Positions 19,936 to 26,686 of a DNA stretch of 26,686 nt are shown in pieces. The notes under the pieces are model-generated. The model searched no databases and was not told the DNA's origin. It saw only the letters and a list, made by a program, of their open reading frames with translations. The first letter of the stretch is position 1; each line of letters begins with the position of its first letter. Position numbers and translations under genes: made by a program. Source of the DNA: a virus; the IMG/VR virus record IMGVR_UViG_3300033141_001491, positions 1 through 26,686 of that record, one strand, 5' to 3'.

Positions 19936-20037
19936 ATGGAAGAAAGGATGAATTCAGATTTTTTAGAAAAATTAATAGTAAAGGGAATGTTAAGTAATAA
20001 AAAATATATAGCAGTTGTCTCTTCTGTATTTGAATAA
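19936..20037 (+). CDS. gp41: Replicative helicase gp41, N-terminal piece before an in-frame TAA
   Basis: The 33 codons read as a helical N-terminus (FLEKLIVKGMLSNKKYIAVV) comparable to the start of T4 gp41. The frame meets TAA at 20035-20037 and then continues without another stop: DYFDDSSISNIFEFVKDYF, comparable with T4 SEYFESGPAKNTFKLIKSHV. No good ribosome site exists between the stop and the next ATG at 20095, so the TAA would have to be read through to make a full helicase. GAGGA precedes the ATG at 19936. Confidence 0.6.
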   Translation: MEERMNSDFLEKLIVKGMLSNKKYIAVVSSVFE

Positions 20038-20094
20038 GATTATTTTGATGACTCTTCTATATCAAATATATTTGAGTTTGTTAAAGATTACTTT

Positions 20095-21318
20095 ATGGAG
20101 TATAAGGATATTCCACAAAAGGATATAATAATAAATTCATTTGAAGATAATAAAGATGATATTATTGAATCACTATCAGATGTTGAACTAATAGATTATG
20201 ATATAGTAAGAAATTATGATCATTTACTAACACAAACAAATAGTTATTTAAAAGAAAAGGCAATAAAGAAGGCCATTATATCATCTGTTGATAAGGTTGA
20301 TGATCCTGATAAAAGAGCAGAAATACAAAAGGATATAGAGAATGCTTTAAGTAAAGACATAAAAGTTGATCTAGGTCTAAATTATTTTGGTGATTTGGGA
20401 AAACGTCTAAGAGAAATATTTAATGCTGTTGATACAAGAATACCAACATATTTTGCACAACTAGATGAATTTATAAATGGTGGATTTACGCCATTTACTC
20501 TATCTATATTTGCTGCTAAAATTCATGGTTTTAAATCTAATTTTCTTGCTAACATTGCAGCAAGACAGGTTAAAAATGGTTATAATGTGGCTCTTATGAC
20601 ATTAGAAATGGCAGAAGTAGCATTTGCTCAGCGATTTGATGCTATATATACATTACTTGATATCAATAAAATGTATAATGTTCCTGATGTAAAACAGAAA
20701 CTCATTACTGCTTTAAGAGAATTAAAAAACGATACGAATAGAGGTGATCTATATATTAAACAATTTCCAACAGGTGAGGCATCAGTGTTGGACTTTAAAA
20801 TATATTTAAGAGAACTATTGATGCGTGGTATTAAAATAGATATTATATATGCTGATTATATTAACCTTATGAAAACAGCATATAAGGTTGAAAATAATAT
20901 GTATTCCACTGTTAAAAGAATATCAGAAGAACTCAGAGCACTTTCTTTTGAATTTGAAGTGCCTGTTGTATCTGTTAGTCAATTAAATAGAGAAGGATCA
21001 TTTGTTGGATTTGAAGAAATTAATTTTAACTATATTGCGGAATCAATAGGTCTTCCAGCTACAGCGGATTTTATGTGTATCATGGGTGTTGATGAAGATA
21101 ATATGATTTATCAAAATGAGCTTAGTTGTAAAATTGTAAAAAATAGGCTTGGTGGAAGAGTTGGTGAATCATTAAAACTATATTATGATGCTAGAAGTTT
21201 AAAAATGTATGATGAAACAGAAATGGAACAATGGATACAAGATAGATCAATATCTGGTGATGAAAGAGAAGCAGCACAAATACAAAGAAGACAACAAGGG
21301 GGTCGAAGTAGGAGATAA
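20095..21318 (+). CDS. gp41: Replicative DNA helicase gp41 (DnaB-like)
   Basis: A 407-residue piece from the first ATG after the TAA; homology begins earlier (see 19936-20037). It carries the RecA-like core of DnaB/gp41 helicases: Walker A region AAKIHGFKS (140-148), in which the usual GK(S/T) reads FKS; NVALMTLEMAE; DIIYADYINLMKTA as Walker B; VPVVSVSQLNREG; SIGLPATADF, identical in T4 gp41 as SAGLPATADF; and KNRLGGRVGE near the arginine finger. gp41 is the hexameric 5'-3' helicase at the phage fork, working with primase gp61, which is not in this window. It ends in a basic QQGGRSRR tail and overlaps the dUTPase start as TAATG. Confidence 0.88.
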   Translation: MEYKDIPQKDIIINSFEDNKDDIIESLSDVELIDYDIVRNYDHLLTQTNSYLKEKAIKKAIISSVDKVDDPDKRAEIQKDIENALSKDIKVDLGLNYFGDLGKRLREIFNAVDTRIPTYFAQLDEFINGGFTPFTLSIFAAKIHGFKSNFLANIAARQVKNGYNVALMTLEMAEVAFAQRFDAIYTLLDINKMYNVPDVKQKLITALRELKNDTNRGDLYIKQFPTGEASVLDFKIYLRELLMRGIKIDIIYADYINLMKTAYKVENNMYSTVKRISEELRALSFEFEVPVVSVSQLNREGSFVGFEEINFNYIAESIGLPATADFMCIMGVDEDNMIYQNELSCKIVKNRLGGRVGESLKLYYDARSLKMYDETEMEQWIQDRSISGDEREAAQIQRRQQGGRSRR

Positions 21319-21749
21319 TGAATATATTAGTTAAAAAATTACATAGGCTTGCTAAAATACCAAAGTATGTATATACTGGTGATGTTGGTTTTGATTTATC
21401 ATCTATACTTGATTATAGAATATCTTATGATCAGATAGTGATGGTAAGAACAGGAATTGCTATTAAAATACCATCATATCATGAAATGACAGTAAGACAA
21501 AGAAGTGGTTTATCAAGAAAATATCCTAACTATATAGCAATAGGTATAGGAACAATAGACACATCATATATTGGTGAAATAATGATACCAATAGTTAATA
21601 ACAACAAGCATGAAGATTTTATAATAAAAATTGGTGATCGTGTAGCTCAAGGTGTTATATCACCTGTATTTGTGTCTAAAATAATTGAAGTAGATGAACT
21701 TGAATCAACTGAAAGAGGATCACAAGGATTTGGATCTACAGGATTATAA
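21318..21749 (+). CDS. dut: dUTP diphosphatase
   Basis: A 143-residue trimeric-type dUTPase with all five motifs: GDVGFDLSS (1), RQRSGLS (2), GIGTIDTSYIGEI (3), GDRVAQ (4) and RGSQGFGSTG (5). It cleaves dUTP to dUMP and pyrophosphate, keeping uracil out of DNA and feeding thymidylate synthesis. Motif 3 has the catalytic aspartate in TID. Size and motif spacing are normal. It sits between the helicase and a uracil-DNA glycosylase, a consistent uracil-avoidance pair, and starts within the helicase stop codon. Confidence 0.93.
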   Translation: MNILVKKLHRLAKIPKYVYTGDVGFDLSSILDYRISYDQIVMVRTGIAIKIPSYHEMTVRQRSGLSRKYPNYIAIGIGTIDTSYIGEIMIPIVNNNKHEDFIIKIGDRVAQGVISPVFVSKIIEVDELESTERGSQGFGSTGL

Positions 21750-21752
21750 AAT

Positions 21753-22334
21753 ATGCTAGATGATAAAGAAATAAGAATGCTAGAATTATTAGATGATATG
21801 ATTTTAAATTGTAAAAAGTGTGATCTATATACTGGTGGTCATGTTATACCATATTGGACATCTTTATCAAAATATGCTATGATAGGCGAGGCACCAGGTA
21901 GAGAAGAAGTTGAAAATAATGAGCCGTTTGTAGGTAAGACAGGTAGAATGTTATGGGATATAATGTTAGAATATGGTTTTAGAAAAGAAGAGTTTTTGAT
22001 AATCAACAGTGTTCAGTGTAGACCCACAGATGGTGTTAGAAATTTGAAGCCGAGTATAGATCAAATTTCTTTATGTAAACAATTATGGGAAAAATATATT
22101 AAAGTTGTTAAACCATACAGGATGATATTGCTTGGAAATTTTGCACGTGGATCAATAGATAGTTCATATAGTGGTATATTAAGAAAAAATGCTCGGTCAT
22201 ATTATTCCAATAAATATGATATGTATTATTTAACTAGTATTCACCCAAGTTATTGTATATATAATAAAAGTGGTTATGATTTACTAAGAGAATCTATAAA
22301 AGAATTTAGATATTTAGGAACAGAAGAAGAATAA
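21753..22334 (+). CDS. Uracil-DNA glycosylase, family 4-like (Fe-S)
   Basis: A 193-residue protein of the type 4 UDG family. Motifs: CKKCDL near the N-terminus, IGEAPGREE (motif A), PFVGKTGRML, INSVQCRPTD, and SIHPSY (the His-Pro-Ser motif). Four cysteines, CxxC plus C-x16-C spanning QCRPTD to LCKQLW, fit the 4Fe-4S site of these enzymes. It removes uracil from DNA. Together with the dUTPase it suggests a thymine-containing phage genome. An alternative is a related UDG-like fold used for other bases. It begins four bases after the dUTPase gene. Confidence 0.82.
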   Translation: MLDDKEIRMLELLDDMILNCKKCDLYTGGHVIPYWTSLSKYAMIGEAPGREEVENNEPFVGKTGRMLWDIMLEYGFRKEEFLIINSVQCRPTDGVRNLKPSIDQISLCKQLWEKYIKVVKPYRMILLGNFARGSIDSSYSGILRKNARSYYSNKYDMYYLTSIHPSYCIYNKSGYDLLRESIKEFRYLGTEEE

Positions 22335-22348
22335 AGGGGGTAGTTAAA

Positions 22349-24097
22349 ATTTTTAAGAATGTTTATTATAATACTCGTCAATCGACAGTACATATATGGG
22401 AACAAGTAAACGGCAAAGATTTATATGATAAATTTCAATGGGTTCCATATGTTTTTATAAAATCTATTGGAGATAGAGCAAATGCAAAAACAATAGACAA
22501 TATACCAGTTATGAAAAAAGATTTTCATACTTATCATGATTATTATAACTTTCAATCAAATAATACTTGTTATGAAAATAAAGTCAGACCAGAAATCCAG
22601 TTTTTAACTGAACGATATTATGATATACCAGATGATGAGGTAGTTGTACCAGATCTTAAAATTTATTCCATTGATATAGAAGTTCTGACTAGTAAAGGAT
22701 TTCCAAATTCAAAAAAACCAATTGATCCAATTACAATTATTTCTTTTAGTGATAATATAAAGAAAAAAGTAATGTCATTTGGTATAAAAGAATATACTGG
22801 AAATAAAGAAAATGTTGAATTTATAAAATGTGAAGATGAAAAAGATTTACTAAAAAAGTTTTTTCTTTATATACATAGAAACCCCTGTGATGTTTTATCT
22901 GGATGGAACATATGGAACTTTGATTTACCCTATATAATAAATAGATCAAAAATATTATTTAAAAATAGTCCACATGTTTTAATGTCTCCAGTGAAAATTG
23001 TTAAAACATGGAAACAAAAAAATAGTGATGAGCTCAATATAGATATAGCCGGTGTTTGTATACTTGATTACTATAGTATATATAAATGGTATTCGCCAAA
23101 TAAACCAGAGAATTATCAACTAGGGTATATTTCAGAAATAGAACTTGGTGTCGGTAAGTTAGATTATTCAGAATATAGTAGTCTCAATGAACTATTTAAT
23201 AAAAACTGGAATAAATATGTTGAATATAATATAATAGATTGTGAAAGAGTTCGTCAACTAGAAGATAAGCTTGGATATATAAAGCTCGTACAATCACTAT
23301 CATTATTAACAAAAACACCAATGAAATATTATAATGTAATGACACAATTAATTGAAGGTGCTATGTTAGTATATTTCAGAAGAAAAAATTTATGTGCTCC
23401 TATTTTTATGGGTGGAACACAAGAAACATTTGAAGCCGCTTATGTAAAAGATCCACAAAAAGGAATGCATAATTGGGTGACATCTGTTGATATCACATCT
23501 TCTTATCCATCACATATTATAGCTCTTAATATGTCTGTTGAAACATATATTGGAAGAATAATGGGCCTCAAAGAAAGTTATATTATTGAATGTGTTAAGA
23601 ATAAAGAATTTATGCCATTTGATATGTTTAAAGAAAATTCTGGCATTGTGAAAATGGAAGATAAAAAACTAACTAACTTTAATAAGGTTTTAAAAAAAGG
23701 GTTGATAGCAATTGCTCCTTGTGGATCTATATTCTCTACATCAAAGATAGGTGTAATATCAGAAGTTGAAAGAGAAGTGTTCTTTAAACGTAAGGAAATA
23801 AAAACATTAATGAGAGATTTAAGAAATCAAGCATCACAAATGCATGATGGAAAAGAAAAAGAAGGAGTTTTGGAAAGAGCACAAGAACTGTTTTCATTTC
23901 AATGGGCACTTAAAATTTGGCTAAACGCTGTATTTGGTGCTACATCTGTACCATATTCGCGATACTTTAATATTAATATGTCCGAAGCTATCACAAGTTG
24001 TGGTCGCCATACAATTAAAGAAGGCGAACGTTTTATTAATGAATTATTAAACAATCCAAATAAAGAATTAGAAAATATTATACTGGAGATTGAGTAA
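22349..24097 (+). CDS. gp43: Family B DNA polymerase gp43, N-terminal part (exonuclease, palm motifs A and B)
   Basis: About 582 residues. The frame is open from 22322, and homology begins at FKNVYYNTRQSTVHIWEQ, well before the first ATG at 22511. No ATG, GTG or TTG fits; AAAGGGGG at 22333-22340 lies eight bases before ATT at 22349, so an ATT start is proposed. Exonuclease motifs: SIDIEV (catalytic D and E near residues 109 and 111, as T4 D112/E114), SGWNIWNFDLPYI, and YNIIDCERV. Polymerase motif A is SVDITSSYPS and motif B ends NAVFGA. The frame stops at TAA 24095-24097, immediately before the motif C piece, which follows in the same frame. If joined, the protein has T4 length. Confidence 0.9.
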   Translation: MFKNVYYNTRQSTVHIWEQVNGKDLYDKFQWVPYVFIKSIGDRANAKTIDNIPVMKKDFHTYHDYYNFQSNNTCYENKVRPEIQFLTERYYDIPDDEVVVPDLKIYSIDIEVLTSKGFPNSKKPIDPITIISFSDNIKKKVMSFGIKEYTGNKENVEFIKCEDEKDLLKKFFLYIHRNPCDVLSGWNIWNFDLPYIINRSKILFKNSPHVLMSPVKIVKTWKQKNSDELNIDIAGVCILDYYSIYKWYSPNKPENYQLGYISEIELGVGKLDYSEYSSLNELFNKNWNKYVEYNIIDCERVRQLEDKLGYIKLVQSLSLLTKTPMKYYNVMTQLIEGAMLVYFRRKNLCAPIFMGGTQETFEAAYVKDPQKGMHNWVTSVDITSSYPSHIIALNMSVETYIGRIMGLKESYIIECVKNKEFMPFDMFKENSGIVKMEDKKLTNFNKVLKKGLIAIAPCGSIFSTSKIGVISEVEREVFFKRKEIKTLMRDLRNQASQMHDGKEKEGVLERAQELFSFQWALKIWLNAVFGATSVPYSRYFNINMSEAITSCGRHTIKEGERFINELLNNPNKELENIILEIE

Positions 24098-24967
24098 ATG
24101 AATAAAGACTTCATAATTTACGGAGACACGGATTCGTGCTATATAGGCATCGAAAACTTTATCATTAATAATATAAATGATAAAAATAAATGGTTTAATT
24201 TGGATAGTGATAAAAAAATAGAATATGTAAAAAGAATATCTAAAGAAATAGAAGATAATATAAATAAAAGAATCTTTAATGAAACACAAAAGAATGATTA
24301 TAACTCACAAGTAAAAGATTTTAAAATTGGTTTTAAACAAGAGATTATTGCTAGATCAGCATTATTCATTAAAAAGAAAAAATATGCCTACTGGGTTGTT
24401 GATGATGAAGGAACACCCGCTGATAAAATTTCCGTAACTGGACTTGAAATTGTTAGATCAGATACAGCACAAGCTGTAAGACCAATGTTAAAAAAACTTT
24501 TGGAAATGATTTTAAAACAGCACCCAGATGATAAAATAAGCGAACAAATACAAGTATATAAGAAGCAACTAAAAAAACTTCATCCAGAAGATTTATCAGC
24601 TAATATAGGAATAAACAAATTAGAAAAATATTTAGGAACTGGTTTTCCAATAAAAGGAACACCTTGGCATATAAAAGGTGTTCATAATTATAGAATGCTA
24701 TTAAAAGAGCTAAAACTAGAAGATAAATATGAAGATATTCATGAAGGAATGAAGGCCAGAGTTGTATATGTTAAGAAAAATGCATATAATATAGAATCAA
24801 TAACATTTAATAACTGGCCAAAAGAATTTGAAAAGGTTGTTAGCTTCGATACAAATAAAATGATTGAAAAATTCTTTTTGAAGAAAATCAATACACTTCT
24901 AGAACCAATGAATAAGGAAAAACTATTAAGAGAAAATACAAAGAAAAAAATAAATCTATTTTTTTAA
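24098..24967 (+). CDS. gp43: Family B DNA polymerase gp43, C-terminal part (motif C, thumb)
   Basis: A 289-residue piece that starts directly after the TAA and carries motif C, IYGDTDSCYIG, at residues 7-17, and the conserved KKKKYAYWVVDDEG segment and thumb region. It ends with INLFF, comparable to the clamp-binding tail of T4 gp43. It is in frame with the preceding part. GGAG at 24085-24088 lies nine bases before the ATG, so it may be made as a separate chain, as in the Aeromonas phages with split gp43A/B. Codons around the junction differ from the rest of the gene (GAC ACG GAT TCG TGC), as after loss of an inserted element. Confidence 0.9.
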   Translation: MNKDFIIYGDTDSCYIGIENFIINNINDKNKWFNLDSDKKIEYVKRISKEIEDNINKRIFNETQKNDYNSQVKDFKIGFKQEIIARSALFIKKKKYAYWVVDDEGTPADKISVTGLEIVRSDTAQAVRPMLKKLLEMILKQHPDDKISEQIQVYKKQLKKLHPEDLSANIGINKLEKYLGTGFPIKGTPWHIKGVHNYRMLLKELKLEDKYEDIHEGMKARVVYVKKNAYNIESITFNNWPKEFEKVVSFDTNKMIEKFFLKKINTLLEPMNKEKLLRENTKKKINLFF

Positions 24968-24980
24968 AAGGATGTTTAAT

Positions 24981-25391
24981 ATGTTAAAAGAAATAATAGA
25001 CGAATCTAAAAGAAAAAAACTTGGTTATGAAGATTTGAAAATAAATATAAAACGAATCGCTCGATCACAAGAACAATATGATATTATAGAAGAGGTAATA
25101 GATTTTGTTTACTATTTAGGAATAGAAGATGGTGAATGTATTGGATATAAAGAATCTTTAAAAGAAAATAATGTTTCTGAAGATGAAAGAAATGATATAT
25201 ATGAAAATGGGTTCAGTGATGGTGTGAATGAAGGTATGAATGATGGACATTCTAATGGTTATGATGAAGGACATTCTGATGGTTATAGTGAAGGACATTC
25301 TGATGGACACGAAGAAGGTTATAGTGAGGGTTATGATAATGGTTATGAAAAAGGTTATAGTGAGGGTTATGAAGATGCTGCAAATGACTAA
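24981..25391 (+). CDS. Acidic protein with C-terminal GX3 repeat
   Basis: A 136-residue protein. The start at 24981 is preferred because AAAGGA is seven bases upstream; ATG at 24972 sits on that site. The N-terminal part MLKEIIDESKRKK contains IIDE, a possible (I/L)xE cut. Residues about 70-132 form a repeat in which glycine recurs every four residues (DGYSEGHSDGHEEG style) with about 15 units. Deca-GX3 repeats occur in the Yae1/Lto1 adaptors and in some phage proteins. It may form a stacked helix. It overlaps the end of the convergent gene by four bases. Confidence 0.55.
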   Translation: MLKEIIDESKRKKLGYEDLKINIKRIARSQEQYDIIEEVIDFVYYLGIEDGECIGYKESLKENNVSEDERNDIYENGFSDGVNEGMNDGHSNGYDEGHSDGYSEGHSDGHEEGYSEGYDNGYEKGYSEGYEDAAND

Positions 25392-25882
25392 GAAACATTG
25401 CTTGCAAAAGTAGTTGCTACTTCTTTTGCATGCGCCATATTTTTGATTGTAAAATCTTTTTCATACTTGCCATTATCAAAATCTGTATTTCCATTTGGTA
25501 GTTTAGGATATTCAACCTTCTTGCCTAAATGATCATCACCCTTTACCTCATCACCTGCTTTAAAACCACTCACAGCACGATGTGACCATCCATAATATTT
25601 TCCATCAGCCTCAGAATATCCTATTGAATTAGCACTATGATCTTGTTTTGTTTTTTCACCTTTTATTAGTAACCAATCTTGAAATCTGACCTTGTTTTTG
25701 CCTGTAGAATATTTTGGTATATTTTTGAATGTTCTATCTTCTGGTTTTACTTCTGTTGTATGAAATTTTGTTTTCTTTGATGTTTTCATCCTATTAGTTT
25801 TAGGATTCATCTTCTTAGATTTTTCTTTATTTATCATTGGAACTGTATAAACATTATCTGCAAATTCTTTAAATTTTGGCAT
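25388..25882 (-). CDS. Protein of unknown function, possible tag variant
   Basis: A 164-residue basic protein with N-terminus MPKFKEFADNVY, which is similar in layout to the shared tag (xFxxF) but lacks the clear (I/L)xE site. A lysine-rich linker (about 19-45) leads to a conserved-looking part: SIGYSEADGKYYGWSHRAV, FKAGDEVKGDDHLG and TIKNMAHAKEVATTFASNV. I recall such segments in T4-like marine phage proteins but cannot name a function. GAGGGG lies five bases before the start. Confidence 0.55.
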   Translation of the reverse strand: MPKFKEFADNVYTVPMINKEKSKKMNPKTNRMKTSKKTKFHTTEVKPEDRTFKNIPKYSTGKNKVRFQDWLLIKGEKTKQDHSANSIGYSEADGKYYGWSHRAVSGFKAGDEVKGDDHLGKKVEYPKLPNGNTDFDNGKYEKDFTIKNMAHAKEVATTFASNVS

Positions 25883-25905
25883 TTTATCCCCTCACATTTT
25901 TATTT

Positions 25906-26211
25906 TTAAAACCCAGATCTTCTAGTAAGCTTTCCAAAATCTGGTGTAAGATTATTAATTTGATCTTCAAAAGATTCTAATTCTCCATAAATAAGCATCA
26001 TTTTTTTCTCAATAAATCTATCAATATCGTGAACATGATTACGATTTCTATCAGTATGTACACCAGCATCAATGGTATATATAAGTTTTTTTAGTTCATT
26101 TACATTTTTTTTCAATTTTTTGTCTATTTTTACTAGCTTACTTGTATATTTTCCTGGTTTTGCCGAACCACCTGGATTTCTTTCAATTAAATATTTTTCT
26201 ATAGTTTCCAT
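25906..26211 (-). CDS. Small helical tagged protein
   Basis: A 101-residue protein that starts METIEKYLIERN, a member of the xxIEKYL(N/I)E group seen at 7216 and 16200. The rest is lysine-rich and helical with HTDRNRNHVHDI in the middle. It overlaps the upstream gene (26199) by 13 bases, with GGAG before the start. No enzymatic motif. Candidate internal head protein expressed from the opposite strand. Confidence 0.6.
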   Translation of the reverse strand: METIEKYLIERNPGGSAKPGKYTSKLVKIDKKLKKNVNELKKLIYTIDAGVHTDRNRNHVHDIDRFIEKKMMLIYGELESFEDQINNLTPDFGKLTRRSGF

Positions 26212-26672
26212 CGTTTCTCCATATACTTATCTATTCTATTTAATATAACACTATCATCTAACTCATCTTCTGCTGATTCTTCTTCTTCATCACCTAGTGG
26301 TTCATCTGGAATTTCTTTTTTCATTTTTCTTAAATCAGCCTTTCTTTCAGCATCTGGAACACTTCTTTTTACATGACCCCATAAACCAGGCAATCTATCT
26401 TCCATACTATCTAATGTAGATGAATAATTCCTTGGATCTTCCATACCTATAGAACTTTCAAACTCATCCCAATACCAATTACTTAAATCTGTTTTATATT
26501 GAGTTTTAAAATTTGTAAGTTTATTGAAATAGTCATTAGTTTTCTTATACTTCTCACCATAAACAATATTTCCAGGTGGGTTATCATCATCACCAGCAAT
26601 GCCAGTAGACCCATCATCTGGATAATTACCAACTACTATTGCTTCATATAATCTTTCTAGTAAATCTTTCAT
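26199..26672 (-). CDS. Acidic protein with LYEA N-terminal site, possible head protein
   Basis: A 157-residue protein. The N-terminus MKDLLERLYEA contains LYE before A, an ideal T4 gp21-type cut site, so it is a likely tag variant. A glycine/aspartate-rich segment follows (DDGSTGIAGDDDNPPG), then a helical body with tryptophans (WYWDEF, PGLWGHV), and an acidic stretch before the end (DEEEESAEDELDD). No family recognised. The promoter, if any, lies beyond the window end. Confidence 0.55.
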   Translation of the reverse strand: MKDLLERLYEAIVVGNYPDDGSTGIAGDDDNPPGNIVYGEKYKKTNDYFNKLTNFKTQYKTDLSNWYWDEFESSIGMEDPRNYSSTLDSMEDRLPGLWGHVKRSVPDAERKADLRKMKKEIPDEPLGDEEEESAEDELDDSVILNRIDKYMEKRWKL

Positions 26673-26686
26673 ATTATATCTTTATA

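Noticed and set aside
87-24097. Complete reassignment of TAA to an amino acid
   Set aside because: Most genes in the window end in TAA at the expected place, often just before or overlapping the next start, so TAA must terminate in general.

Overview
The window is about 26.7 kb of a very AT-rich, almost gap-free phage genome. It belongs to a distant T4-like myovirus with a large accessory load. The replication genes show this: pieces of clamp loader gp44, gp62, sliding clamp gp45, family B DNA polymerase gp43, replicative helicase gp41, and the recombination pair uvsY/uvsW. The candidate late promoter (TATAAATA) and the overlapping ATGA/TAATG gene junctions also fit. A predicted lipoprotein spanin and signal peptides point to a Gram-negative host. 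I see no tRNA genes, integrase, CRISPR array or insertion sequence.

Layout. (1) 1-1502: end of gp44 (interrupted by an in-frame TAA), gp62 and gp45. (2) 1503-4316: a four-gene ubiquitin-like conjugation operon (ubiquitin-like protein, E2-like, ThiF/E1-like, JAB/JAMM peptidase), with an internal hairpin after the first gene and a strong terminator at the end. (3) 4329-17425: one long rightward operon behind the candidate late promoter. It opens with a lysis cassette (putative holin, inner-membrane spanin-like protein, lipoprotein spanin) and continues with about twenty genes, most of which share a short N-terminal peptide of the form M-(R/K)-(L/F/I)-x-x-(Y/F)-(I/L)-x-E. (4) 17412-19325, leftward: uvsY then uvsW, divergent from (5) 19420-24967, rightward: two small genes, gp41, dUTPase, uracil-DNA glycosylase and gp43. 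(6) 24981-26672: a GX3-repeat protein and three leftward genes, of which two or three carry the same N-terminal peptide.

Main interpretation. The shared N-terminal peptide looks like the T4 capsid-targeting sequence, which delivers internal proteins and Alt into the prohead and is cut by the gp21 protease after (L/I)xE. If so, this phage packages, and probably injects, an enzyme set. It includes a CCA-adding enzyme, a polynucleotide-kinase-like kinase, a cyclic-phosphate-processing receiver-domain protein and a HAD phosphatase, which together resemble a tRNA/RNA end-repair kit. It also includes a zeta-toxin-like kinase, a HExxH metallopeptidase, two paralogous proteins with ADP-ribosyltransferase-like motifs, a ParB/Srx-like nuclease-fold protein and several small helical proteins. 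The second candidate system is the complete ubiquitin-like cascade next to the clamp genes.

A third theme is irregular decoding in the replisome genes. gp44, gp41 and gp43 each contain one in-frame TAA inside otherwise continuous homology, and gp43 appears to start at a non-AUG codon. TAA is nevertheless the usual stop codon across the window. All functional calls rest on reading motifs by eye; no database search was run.
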